Shown here one piece after another: positions 54,142 through 62,751 of a DNA stretch of 64,000 nt. The first letter of the stretch is position 1, and each line of letters begins with the position of its first letter. The stretch spans positions 1-64,000 of the forward strand of contig VYBN01000046.1 of the NCBI GenBank assembly GCA_009844425.1. The letters are read 5' to 3'. The position numbers and the translations under genes were made by a program. The stretch is from Gammaproteobacteria bacterium (lineage in GTDB: Bacteria; Pseudomonadota; Gammaproteobacteria; Steroidobacterales; Foliamicaceae). Below the pieces are notes generated by a model that was not told where the DNA came from, did not search any database, and was given only the letters and a program-made list of their open reading frames with translations.

Positions 54142-54548
54142 TGATTCTCGTTGATACCTCGGTTTGGATCGACCACCTGCGTTCGGCCGATTCAACGCTG
54201 ATCCGACACCTGAGTTCGGGAAAGCTGGTCATGCATTCGATGGTGATGGGCGAACTGGCCTGCGGCAACCTGCGCGACAGAGCGGCGACAATGAATCTTC
54301 TGGACGCGATCCCCAAAATCGGCGAGCTCACGAATGGAGATGTCATTACCCGTATCGAGCAAGAGGCACTGGCAGGCCGCGGAATCGGATTCGTGGACGC
54401 GCATTTGCTGTGCGCGGTGAAAGCAAGGCAGGGCGCATGCCTCTGGACTCGCGACCGTGGGCTCAAGGGTATCGCCGAGGAGTTTGGCGTGGCCTATGTT
54501 GAAACCGCCAGCGGCGCGGCGGCGGGAGAAGCGGGCGATGGTGCGTAA
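54141..54548 (+). CDS. PIN-domain (VapC-like) toxin inside the R-M module
   Basis: A 135-aa VapC-like PIN protein: MILVDTSVWIDHL (first Asp), MGELACGNL (Glu), GRGIGFVDAHLLCAV (Asp) and LWTRDRGLKGIAEEFGV. It is coupled to res (TAATG) and overlaps mod by 11 bases. No antitoxin gene precedes it in frame. It could be a toxin guarding the module or a repurposed nuclease. The C-terminal tail is Ala/Gly rich. Confidence 0.87.
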   Translation: MILVDTSVWIDHLRSADSTLIRHLSSGKLVMHSMVMGELACGNLRDRAATMNLLDAIPKIGELTNGDVITRIEQEALAGRGIGFVDAHLLCAVKARQGACLWTRDRGLKGIAEEFGVAYVETASGAAAGEAGDGA

Positions 54549-57474
54549 ACGCAAGCGGGGCAAGCAAATCGAGACGCTCACACACTCCGAGGAGTCGCGG
54601 CGCAACATCCCCACGTCCGAACTGGAATCGCTGGTGCGCGACCAGGACAAGACGCCGCTGCGCATCGCCTACGAGCGCCGCAACCGCGACCTCGACCCGC
54701 AACTGGTGTGGCGCGGCAAGGACGAGCAGGACTGGTCGGACCTCGTGGTGCAGGCGCCGCCGCTTTACATCCAGGAGAAAGTGCAACCGAAGGCGCTGGT
54801 GGACGACCTTCTGCGCGAGAGCCGGGCGAGGGTCGAAGAGGAAGCACGCGACGTTCCCGACCTGTTCGTCGATTTCAACGGTCTGCCCAGTCCCGAAGCA
54901 GCAACCGAGTTCTATCAGCATGACCAGAACTGGTCAAACCGGATGATTCTGGGCGACTCGCTGCAGGTTATGGCCAGCCTCGCTGAACGCGAAGGTTTGC
55001 GCGGCAAGGTGCAGTGCATCTACATCGATCCGCCCTACGGCATCAAATTCAACTCGAACTTCCAGTGGTCAACGACCAGCCGTGACGTAAAGGACGGCAA
55101 GCGCAACCACATCACCCGCGAACCGGAGCAGGTAAAGGCGTTCCGCGATACGTGGCGCGACGGCATCCATTCGTATCTGACCTATCTGCGCGACCGCCTC
55201 ACCGTCGCACGCGACTTGCTCACAGAGAGCGGCTCGGTTTTTGTGCAGATCGGGGACGAAAACGTGCACCGGGTGCGTGCTGTTATGGATGAGGTGTTCG
55301 GAACCGAAAACTTCGTCTCCATGCTTTCGTTCCGCACCCACAGTCCATTGGGTGTCAAGTTTATTGCTAGTCCATATGACTACATCCTTTGGTTTGGTAA
55401 AGACAGAACGTGTTTGAAGTTCAGGAATCTCTGGCTAGAAAAGCCATTGGGTTCCGGCACTCAATATCAGTATGTGCAGGAGACAGATGGAACCCGGCGC
55501 TCGATGTCAGCGTCGGAGAAGTCTGGGTCTGCCCGCCCTCCGAAGAATGCGCGGGTGTACCGACTAAACCCGCTACGGTCAACAGGCTATACGGCTAGCT
55601 GTACATTCGACTTTGCCTTTGAGGGAAGTATTTATCCTCCGCCCAGCGGTAGGAGTTGGGCTACCACGGCCGATGGGATGCGACGCGTAGTCAGGGCTGG
55701 TCGCGCATACTCTTCCGGCACTTACTTGAACTTCCTGCTTTTCCACAACGACTTTTCAGCTATGCGCTTGTCCGGGGCTTGGAGTGACACTTACGCTGAA
55801 TTGGCAGGCAGCTACGTTGTTCAGACGAGTGTGCTGCCCATCCAGCGCTGTATGCTGATGACCACTGATCCCGGCGATCTAGTTCTCGATCCCACATGCG
55901 GTTCCGGCACTACGGCCTATGTCGCCGAGCAGTGGGGCCGCCGCTGGATCACGATCGATACCTCCCGAGTGGCATTGGCGCTGGCCCGCGCCCGCATCAT
56001 GGGCGCCCGCTATCCGTACTACCTGCTTGCCGACAGCCGAGCCGGGCAACTTAAGGAAGCGCAGATCACGCGCAAGGCGCCTTCGGAAGCGCCCGTTTAC
56101 GGCAGCATTCGCCAGGGCTTCGTTTACGAGCGCGTTCCGCACATCACGCTCAAGGCGATAGCGAACAACGCCGAAATCGATGTCATCTATGAGAATCGCC
56201 AGCCTGCCGTGGAGGACGCACTCGCCGAATTGAACGCCGCGCTACGCGGTCACCCCACGCCGTTTCAGGTTTCGGCGGGAGGGCGAAAGGGGGAAGAGAT
56301 CCATTTCGATGCGGACAAGGAGGCAGCTGTCGAATTGCCCAGCGGAGAGTCGGTAGCTGCCTGCGCGCTCTTGGAATGGGAAGTTCCGCGTGAAGCGCCG
56401 GAGGACTGGCCGGACGGCGTGAACGCGCCTCTTGCCCGATTCTGGGAGGCGCGTATCGAACGCCAGCGCGAAATCGACGCTTCCATTGCCGCCTCCGCCG
56501 ATTTCGAGTACCTCTACGACAAGCCTTACGAGGACAAAAGCAAGGTTCGGGTGGCAGGGCCTTTCACCGTGGAATCTCTGACGCCGCACCGGACCGCCGA
56601 GGCGTCACCTGCGCGATCTGTCGCACCCCTGGCGGATGAGGTCAGAGACCAGGAGGTGGAATACGAGGCCCGGGACACGCTGGATGCGCCAGCCTACGAC
56701 TTCACTGCCATCATTCTCGAGCAACTGCGGACCGCCGGTGTGCAGCAGGCCGACAAGCGCCACAAGATCGACTTCACGTCGCTTGAGGGTTGGCCGGGCG
56801 AACTGGTTTGCGCCGACGGGCGCTACAGCGAGGGCGACAAGGAGCGGCGCGCCGCCATTCTGGTGGGCCCGGAGCACGGCACAGTGGGCCGGGCGGACCT
56901 CACGCAAGCCGCTCGCGAAGCTGCCGAAGCCGGTTTCGATGCCTTGATCGCCTGCGCCTTCAATTACGACGCACAGTCTTCGGAAGTGACCCGGCTCGGC
57001 AAGCTTCCGGTGCTCAAGGCGAGGATGAACGCCGACCTGCATATGTCCACGGATCTGAAGAAGACCAAGGCAGGCAACCTGTTCGTGATCTTCGGCGAAC
57101 CCGATATCGAAGTGCTCGACGCGCCCGATGACCGCATCCAGGTGCGGATCAAGGGCATCGACCTGTTCGATCCGCGCACCGGCGAAGTGCGCTCCTCGGA
57201 ACCCGATGATCTTGCCTGCTGGTTCATCGACACCGATTACGACATGGCCAGCTTTTTCGTTCGCCACGCCTACTTCCTGGGTACGCGGGATCCCTACAAG
57301 GCCCTTAAGACCACGCTTAAGGCGGAGATTGACAAGGAAGCGTGGGCGAGCCTTCGCTCGGATACGTCGCGCCCCTTCAACAGGCCGGTTTCAGGCCGGA
57401 TCGCCGTCAAGGCCATCAATCATCTCGGCGACGAAGTCATGAAAGTGGTGAAGGTCGCTCCTGCCAAGCAATAA
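54538..57474 (+). CDS. mod: Type III-like DNA methyltransferase
   Basis: A 978-aa N6-adenine/N4-cytosine-type methyltransferase. Motif IV DPPYG sits in VQCIYIDPPYGIKF, and motif I in VLDPTCGSGTTAYVAEQWGRRWITID follows the recognition domain, a beta-class order. Residues about 255-415 (roughly 55300-55780), the target recognition region, have a different base composition. The C-terminal third is long and extra. It overlaps the PIN gene. It ends 6 bases before coxE. It is expected to protect the host DNA. Confidence 0.9.
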   Translation: MVRKRKRGKQIETLTHSEESRRNIPTSELESLVRDQDKTPLRIAYERRNRDLDPQLVWRGKDEQDWSDLVVQAPPLYIQEKVQPKALVDDLLRESRARVEEEARDVPDLFVDFNGLPSPEAATEFYQHDQNWSNRMILGDSLQVMASLAEREGLRGKVQCIYIDPPYGIKFNSNFQWSTTSRDVKDGKRNHITREPEQVKAFRDTWRDGIHSYLTYLRDRLTVARDLLTESGSVFVQIGDENVHRVRAVMDEVFGTENFVSMLSFRTHSPLGVKFIASPYDYILWFGKDRTCLKFRNLWLEKPLGSGTQYQYVQETDGTRRSMSASEKSGSARPPKNARVYRLNPLRSTGYTASCTFDFAFEGSIYPPPSGRSWATTADGMRRVVRAGRAYSSGTYLNFLLFHNDFSAMRLSGAWSDTYAELAGSYVVQTSVLPIQRCMLMTTDPGDLVLDPTCGSGTTAYVAEQWGRRWITIDTSRVALALARARIMGARYPYYLLADSRAGQLKEAQITRKAPSEAPVYGSIRQGFVYERVPHITLKAIANNAEIDVIYENRQPAVEDALAELNAALRGHPTPFQVSAGGRKGEEIHFDADKEAAVELPSGESVAACALLEWEVPREAPEDWPDGVNAPLARFWEARIERQREIDASIAASADFEYLYDKPYEDKSKVRVAGPFTVESLTPHRTAEASPARSVAPLADEVRDQEVEYEARDTLDAPAYDFTAIILEQLRTAGVQQADKRHKIDFTSLEGWPGELVCADGRYSEGDKERRAAILVGPEHGTVGRADLTQAAREAAEAGFDALIACAFNYDAQSSEVTRLGKLPVLKARMNADLHMSTDLKKTKAGNLFVIFGEPDIEVLDAPDDRIQVRIKGIDLFDPRTGEVRSSEPDDLACWFIDTDYDMASFFVRHAYFLGTRDPYKALKTTLKAEIDKEAWASLRSDTSRPFNRPVSGRIAVKAINHLGDEVMKVVKVAPAKQ

Positions 57475-57480
57475 GGCCGG

Positions 57481-58632
57481 ATGGCTGAGACCATTAACGG
57501 CGGGGGCCTTGCCGGACGGGTAGTGGACTTCGTGCGGACGCTTCGCTCGGCCGGAGTGCCACTGGGCGTGGGCAGGAGCGCGCTGGCGCTGAAGGCCGTG
57601 GAGCGCATTGACGTGGGCGACCGCGCGGGGTTTGCCAATGCCCTGCGCTGCGTCCTCACCGCAAGTCCGGCCGAGGGTGTGCTGTTCGACTGCGCGTTTC
57701 CGATGTTCTTCGGCAATTCTCAAGCGTTCGCGCGCTTGGGCGACTTGCGGGCGCAGGGCCTGCGCTTCCTGGGGGAAAACAAGCCGCCACCCGGCGCTCT
57801 GCGCCTGCTGCGCGCCAAGGAGAGCAGCGCGCAACTGATCGCCGCGCCGGGCGCCCAGCGGGCCGTCGCGGGGGCCGGCTATTCGCCGCAGGAATCGCTT
57901 TCGGCGAAGGATTTCGGGCAGATGTCGCCAGAGGAGCAGGCCCAGGCGCAGGAATTGCTGCGCCGCGGCGTGTTTTGCCCCACGCGCTTGGGCAGGCGTT
58001 TCAGGCCCGCCGCACATGGACCGCGCATCGATATTCAGGCCACTTTGCGTGCCGGCCTCGCATCCGGCGGCGAGTTGGTGCAGCTGAAACGCAAGACGCG
58101 CCGCCCCGAGCCCTTGGCGTTGGTCCTGCTGTTTGATGTGTCCGGCTCCATGACCTCCTATGCGCGCATGGCCCTGCATTTCGCCCATACGCTGTGCAGT
58201 ACCCGGCGCAACGTCGAGGTGTTTGTCTTCGCGACCCGGCTTACGCGCGTGACCCGCGAACTGCGAGCGCGGGACGGCGACGTGGCCACAGCCGCCGCGC
58301 TGAAGGCCGCGCCCGATTGGGAAGGCGGCACGCGCATCGCCTCCGCCCTGAGCGAGTTCAACCGGCTCTGGTCACGGCGCGTGCTAGCCCGCCCGGGGGT
58401 GGTTCTGCTGCTCAGTGATGGCCTGGAGCGGGCCCGCGTGGAGAAACTGCGCTTCGAAGCCGGGCGTCTGCGCCGATCGTGCAAGCGGCTGATGTGGCTC
58501 AACCCGCTGCTGGGCTACGAGGGCTTCGAGCCGCGCGCGCGCGGTGTGCGGGCTCTTCTGCCGGCCGTCCACGAGCACCGCTCGGCCCACAACGTAAGCA
58601 GCCTGCTCGGCCTTGCCGACGCCCTCGACTGA
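57481..58632 (+). CDS. coxE: CoxE-like VWA-domain protein
   Basis: A 383-aa protein with a C-terminal von Willebrand A domain: LVLLFDVSGSMTSYARMALHF is the MIDAS (DxSxS). N-terminal VVDFVRTLRSAGVPLGVGRSALALKAVERI matches the CoxE group. CoxE works with MoxR-type CoxD in maturation of the molybdenum enzyme. It should follow coxD, but the restriction genes lie between the two. It begins six bases after the mod stop, so it may be read from the restriction module's transcript. Confidence 0.92.
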   Translation: MAETINGGGLAGRVVDFVRTLRSAGVPLGVGRSALALKAVERIDVGDRAGFANALRCVLTASPAEGVLFDCAFPMFFGNSQAFARLGDLRAQGLRFLGENKPPPGALRLLRAKESSAQLIAAPGAQRAVAGAGYSPQESLSAKDFGQMSPEEQAQAQELLRRGVFCPTRLGRRFRPAAHGPRIDIQATLRAGLASGGELVQLKRKTRRPEPLALVLLFDVSGSMTSYARMALHFAHTLCSTRRNVEVFVFATRLTRVTRELRARDGDVATAAALKAAPDWEGGTRIASALSEFNRLWSRRVLARPGVVLLLSDGLERARVEKLRFEAGRLRRSCKRLMWLNPLLGYEGFEPRARGVRALLPAVHEHRSAHNVSSLLGLADALD

Positions 58633-58736
58633 GCGGGCGATCAACGCACAATTTTCATCAAGCCGGGGCTTCAGCGAACTAAATACCGGGAATAGGGTAG
58701 TATTGCGGAGTCGTTGATTCCATAATTGGCTATAAA

Positions 58737-59894
58737 GTGGAAGTTATCAGCCGCTTTTTTGAGATTCCTGACGGAAGCTGCTTCCTGTTCGGCCCGCGCG
58801 GCACGGGTAAATCGACATGGCTGCGCCACCAACTGCCGGATGCGCTTTACCTGGACCTTCTCGACCCGGAACTTTACCGTCGCTTGGCTGCGCGCCCGGA
58901 GCGTTTGCATGACCTGCTGGCAGGTTCGCCGGATGCCGGAACCGTGGTGGTGGATGAAATCCAGCGCGTGCCGGATTTGCTCACTGTCATTCATTCCGTG
59001 CTGGAAGGGTCGCGCCCGCGGCGCTTCATCATGACCGGCTCAAGCGCACGCAAGCTGCGGCGCGGAGGCGTGGACCTGCTTGGCGGACGCGCTTCGCACC
59101 GCACTTTGCATCCCTTCATGGCGGCGGAAATGCCAGAATTTGAATTGCCGGAAGCTTTGCAACTCGGTCTTGTACCGCTGGTGCGCGGATCATCCAGCCC
59201 CGCCGACGCGCTGGCCGGATATGCGAATCTGTACCTTGAGCAGGAAGTGCAGGCGGAGGGGCTGACCCGCAACATCGGCGCCTTCGTCCGCTTTCTGGAA
59301 GCCATAAGCCTGAGCCACGGGAGTCCGCTGAACGTCGCGGCGGTGGCGCGGGAATGCGAGGTTGAGCGCAAGGTGGTGGCGGGCTATGCCGGCATCCTGG
59401 AAGACCTGCTGCTGGCGTTCCGGGTGCCGGTGTTCCGCCGCCGCGCCCGGCGGCGGACGGTCGCGCGTGACAAGCTCTACCTGTTCGATGCCGGAGTATT
59501 CCGTTCACTTCGCCCGCGCGGCCCGCTGGACGCGCCTGCTGAAATCGACGGTCAGGCTTTGGAGGGGCTTGTTGCTCAACACCTGCGCGCCTGGGCGGCC
59601 TATTCCCAGGATGGCGCGCGATTGTTCTACTGGAGAACCCCGGCGGGGACGGAGGTGGACTTTGTGCTGTATGGCGAGGCCGGTCTTCATGCGATTGAAG
59701 TCAAGAATGCCCGGCGCATCGGTCCGGGCGACCTGCGCCCGCTGCGGGCCTTTCGCAGCGACTACCCCGAGGCGGATGCCGCGCTGCTGTATCGCGGCGA
59801 TGTCCGGGAGCGCATCGGCGGAATCTGGCTGCTGCCCGTCGCCGACTTTCTGCGCGGCTTGCGTCCGGGCGCGTCCACGCTTCCCCGGGAATAA
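58737..59894 (+). CDS. AAA ATPase with DUF4143-type C-terminus
   Basis: A 385-aa protein. CFLFGPRGTGKSTWLRHQLPD is Walker A and VVVDEIQRVPDLLTVIHSVLE with FIMTGSSARKLRRGGVDLLGGRA the AAA_14 motifs. The rest has NIGAFVRFLEAISLSHG, a small winged helix, and the nuclease-like DUF4143 end with FYWRTPAGTEVDFVL and AIEVKNARR. Common in genomes rich in mobile genes; role unproven. Start GTG 58737. The 104 bases before it hold no gene. Confidence 0.85.
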   Translation: MEVISRFFEIPDGSCFLFGPRGTGKSTWLRHQLPDALYLDLLDPELYRRLAARPERLHDLLAGSPDAGTVVVDEIQRVPDLLTVIHSVLEGSRPRRFIMTGSSARKLRRGGVDLLGGRASHRTLHPFMAAEMPEFELPEALQLGLVPLVRGSSSPADALAGYANLYLEQEVQAEGLTRNIGAFVRFLEAISLSHGSPLNVAAVARECEVERKVVAGYAGILEDLLLAFRVPVFRRRARRRTVARDKLYLFDAGVFRSLRPRGPLDAPAEIDGQALEGLVAQHLRAWAAYSQDGARLFYWRTPAGTEVDFVLYGEAGLHAIEVKNARRIGPGDLRPLRAFRSDYPEADAALLYRGDVRERIGGIWLLPVADFLRGLRPGASTLPRE

Positions 59895-59911
59895 ACGGGA
59901 GGTAACGCAAA

Positions 59912-61252
59912 GTGAAAAACTTCTCGCTCGAATCGTTCATGGCCGGCGTGGTGCGGCGGAACCCGGGCGAGACGGAGTTCCACCAGGCCGTGCGGGAAGT
60001 CGCCGCGGACATCATTCCCTTCGAGGCGAAGAACCCCCTGTTCCGCGAGGCGCGGGTATTCGAGCGGCTCGCGGAGCCGGACCGTGTCGTTTCCTTCCGC
60101 GTCTGCTGGGAAACGGACCGGCGCCGGATCCATATCAACCGCGGCTACCGCGTCCAGTGGAACAATGCGATCGGGCCCTACAAGGGCGGCCTGCGCTTCC
60201 ATCCGTCGGTCAACCAGAGCATCCTGAAGTTCCTCGCTTTCGAGCAGACCTTCAAGAACAGCCTGACCGGCCTGCCCATCGGCGGCGCCAAGGGCGGCTC
60301 CGATTTCGATCCCAAGGGCCGGTCCGACGCCGAGATCATGCGGTTCTGCCAGGCCTTCATGACCGAGCTGCACCGGCACATCGGCCCCAACACCGATGTG
60401 CCGGCCGGCGACATCGGAGTGGGCAGGCGCGAAATCGGCTACTTGTTCGGCCAGTACAAGCGTCTCCAGAACGCTTTCGAAGCCGTGCTTACCGGCAAGG
60501 CGCTGGAGTTCGGCGGTTCCTACCTGCGCCCGGAAGCCACCGGTTACGGCGTGGTTTATATGATGGAAGAGATGCTGGCGCTGAATAACGAGGACCTGGA
60601 GGGCAGGGTTTGCGTTGTATCGGGTTCCGGCAACGTGGCCCTGCATTGCTGCCAGCGGCTGATTCATATGGGCGCCAAGGTCCTTACGCTATCCGATTCC
60701 TCTGGATTCGTGCATGACCCGGCCGGGATCGACTCGGACAAGTTCGCCTGGATTTACGACCTGAAGCTGTCGCGGCGCGGCCGCATCGAGGAATATGCCA
60801 AGGAATTCGGCTGCGATTTCCATGCCGGGGAGCGTCCCTGGTCGGTGCCCTGCGACCTGGCCTTTCCCTGCGCCACGCAGAACGAGCTCGACGAGCCGGA
60901 CGCGCGCGGCCTGGTAGAAGGCGGCTGCCGGGCGGTTGCCGAGGGCGCGAACATGCCCAGCACGCCGGCGGCGATGAAGTTCCTGGCGGAGGCCCGTGTG
61001 CCCCACATGCCTGGAAAGGCCGCCAATGCAGGCGGTGTCGCCGTTTCGGGACTGGAGATGAGTCAGAACAGCCAGCGGTTCAGCTGGTCCCGCGGCGAGG
61101 TGAACATGAGGCTCCACGACATCATCCGCCACATTCACGACCAGTGTGTTGGCCACGGCGAAGAGTCCGGGTTCATCAACTATTGCCGGGGCGCCAATAT
61201 CGGCGGCTACACGAAGGTCGCCGAAGCCATGCTGGCCTACGGCGTGGTCTGA
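59912..61252 (+). CDS. gdhA: NADP-type glutamate dehydrogenase
   Basis: A 446-aa hexameric-type enzyme that joins ammonia with 2-oxoglutarate. GPYKGGLRFHPSVNQSILKFLAFEQ and LTGLPIGGAKGGSDFDPKG hold the active-site Lys; PAGDIGVGRREIGYLFGQYK and VVSGSGNVALHCCQRL give the Rossmann part. Length and motifs fit the NADP form. The GTG start has GGAGG at nine bases. It would reassimilate ammonium freed by the catabolic genes, an inference. Confidence 0.95.
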   Translation: MKNFSLESFMAGVVRRNPGETEFHQAVREVAADIIPFEAKNPLFREARVFERLAEPDRVVSFRVCWETDRRRIHINRGYRVQWNNAIGPYKGGLRFHPSVNQSILKFLAFEQTFKNSLTGLPIGGAKGGSDFDPKGRSDAEIMRFCQAFMTELHRHIGPNTDVPAGDIGVGRREIGYLFGQYKRLQNAFEAVLTGKALEFGGSYLRPEATGYGVVYMMEEMLALNNEDLEGRVCVVSGSGNVALHCCQRLIHMGAKVLTLSDSSGFVHDPAGIDSDKFAWIYDLKLSRRGRIEEYAKEFGCDFHAGERPWSVPCDLAFPCATQNELDEPDARGLVEGGCRAVAEGANMPSTPAAMKFLAEARVPHMPGKAANAGGVAVSGLEMSQNSQRFSWSRGEVNMRLHDIIRHIHDQCVGHGEESGFINYCRGANIGGYTKVAEAMLAYGVV

Positions 61253-61325
61253 CCACCGTTGCCATCATCGGGCGGCCCCTGTGACGCGGACACGGTCCTC
61301 GCAGCGGGTCCGGACCGCTGCCGGG

Positions 61326-61439
61326 TTATTCAGTTCGCCAGGGTAACTCCCGAAACTTCGAGCCCGCGAAAATCGGCTTCTCTTCCCGCGACCCTCGGAT
61401 AAGGGCCCGGATCAGGAAGCTGGTGTCCAACTGGATCAT
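61326..61439 (-). pseudogene. Truncated VapC-type toxin, N-terminal 37 residues
   Basis: ATG 61437-61439 to TAA 61326-61328 encodes MIQLDTSFLIRALIRGSREE, then 17 unrelated residues. The first part is a typical PIN-domain start (LDTSFLI with the first Asp), but a full PIN protein needs about 130 residues. The frame is lost soon after. It lies 8 bases downstream of the RHH antitoxin gene. The remaining PIN motifs are not found nearby. Confidence 0.65.
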
Positions 61440-61447
61440 GGCGCTTT

Positions 61448-61720
61448 CTAGAGCACCCGCTTTCCTGTTTCAAGGCGCTCCGCGGTCACTTTTTGCTCCC
61501 ACGCCGAAAGATCAATTCCGCGCTCCCTCACGGAAGATTGCAGCCGGTGCAGTGCCTGCAAGGGCCCCGTTTTCTCCGGGTACGCACTGGATGCAGCAAC
61601 GCGGATAGCTCTTCGCACGACTTCAGACTTGGATACCTTCCAATGCAGCGCCAGCGATTCAAGCAAACGGACTGATCCCACATCTAGGGTATAGGTTGAC
61701 TTGATAGTGGGTTTGGCCAT
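61448..61720 (-). CDS. Ribbon-helix-helix antitoxin-like protein
   Basis: A 90-aa protein whose N-terminus (KPTIKSTYTLDVGSVRLLESLALHWKVSKSEVVRRAIRVAA) is a CopG/RHH DNA-binding motif. The rest is likely the toxin-binding tail (LQSSVRERGIDLSAWEQKV). It is the antitoxin partner of the truncated PIN gene downstream. With no active toxin it may be a silent relic or an anti-addiction antitoxin. Promoter at 61727-61754. Confidence 0.78.
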   Translation of the reverse strand: MAKPTIKSTYTLDVGSVRLLESLALHWKVSKSEVVRRAIRVAASSAYPEKTGPLQALHRLQSSVRERGIDLSAWEQKVTAERLETGKRVL

Positions 61721-61726
61721 ACCCGC

Positions 61727-61754
61727 ACTATATGGGCATATGTCTGTTGGTCAA
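61727..61754 (-). promoter_or_regulatory. Promoter of the RHH antitoxin, possibly leaderless
   Basis: On the minus strand TTGACC (61749-61754) and TATAGT (61727-61732) are spaced by 16 bases, close to consensus. The -10 box ends six bases before the ATG (61720), so transcription should begin at or next to the start codon. Confidence 0.6.
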
Positions 61755-61840
61755 CTTTCGGATCATCTAGACTCTGCATTCGGGCGCGCGACATTTTCGG
61801 ATGATTCACGCGGCGGATTTTTTCGAGCGGAGAGAGAACA

Positions 61841-62692
61841 TTGGTCAAGGCGGCATTCACATTCATAGATACCAACGCTGTGCCGTGGGAAGACAACCCG
61901 GGCATTCCCGGTTTCAAGCGCCGGTTGCTGGTCTTCGACGACGCCGCCCGGTCCGAGATCCGCATGGACTATGTGCCACCCGGCGCCATACCCAGGGTGA
62001 TCGAGCTGCCGCACCGCCATTACCACAGGACCGTGTCGGAACGGGCCTACGCCCTGGCCGGCGACTTTCCGCACTGGGAGTTCTCATCGACCGGCGACCA
62101 TGTAGGCGAGATGATCTTGTTTCGCCGCCACCTGTTCATGGACCGGCCACCCAGGACCATCCACGGACTCATGCCCGAACCACTGTCCGAAACCGGGTGC
62201 GTACTGCTGTACTGGAACACGGGCCCGGGCACCGGCGTGGCGGAACCGGAAGCGCCCAGGGAATCGGTTGAACTTCCTTTCGACGACAGTGCCGATGCCG
62301 ATCACACCGATTTTTCCGACGCTCGACTGTTCGATACGGCGGAAGTCGCCTGGCAGGAGCATGTCTCGGCGCCGGGCTGGAAGCGGAAGCCTCTGGCCGA
62401 TGCCGTCGAGAACTCCGGCGCGGTCAGCCTGGTGCACGTTCCCGCGGACTGGAGCGGGTCATCCGAACCCGTGAGGGCGTCGGCAGAAGCACCGTCGCCC
62501 TGGTTGTTCGTTATTGCCGGCGACCTGCGCATTCAGCTGGCGGAGAAAGGTGCGCGGCGCGAGCTGGCGCTGCGGGAAGGGGCGTTCCTGATCTGGCGCG
62601 CCGGAGCGTCGCTAGGCGTACCGGCGGATGCCGTCAGCGATGGCGGATGCACGGTGCTCTGCGTCGGTCACGACCTCGCGACCACCGGCTGA
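61841..62692 (+). CDS. Cupin-like two-domain protein of unknown function
   Basis: About 283 aa. HRHYHRTVSERAYALAGDFPHWEF resembles the metal-binding histidine cluster and turn of a cupin. The second half ends WLFVIAGDLRIQLAEKGARRELALREGAFLIWRAG, a second cupin-like barrel. The start is TTG 61841 with GGAG upstream; less certain. It could be an oxidative or sensing protein. I do not recognise a named family. It is next to the serine-hydrolase gene in a convergent pair. Confidence 0.6.
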   Translation: MVKAAFTFIDTNAVPWEDNPGIPGFKRRLLVFDDAARSEIRMDYVPPGAIPRVIELPHRHYHRTVSERAYALAGDFPHWEFSSTGDHVGEMILFRRHLFMDRPPRTIHGLMPEPLSETGCVLLYWNTGPGTGVAEPEAPRESVELPFDDSADADHTDFSDARLFDTAEVAWQEHVSAPGWKRKPLADAVENSGAVSLVHVPADWSGSSEPVRASAEAPSPWLFVIAGDLRIQLAEKGARRELALREGAFLIWRAGASLGVPADAVSDGGCTVLCVGHDLATTG

Positions 62693-62693
62693 A

Positions 62694-62748
62694 CCTGGGG
62701 GCGAAGGCGTCTCGCCTTCGCGGAGGGCGGGACGCCCTCCCACCCAGG
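62694..62748. repeat. Twin-hairpin REP-like repeat, copy 10
   Basis: CCTGGGGG, GAAGGCGTCTCGCCTTC, GAGGGCGGGACGCCCTC and CACCCAGG, lying between converging stop codons at 62692 and 62752. Confidence 0.85.
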
Positions 62749-62751
62749 AAG

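Noticed and set aside
58714-58736. Promoter TTGATT/TATAAA before the AAA ATPase gene
   Set aside because: The spacing is only 11 bases, too short for a sigma70 promoter.
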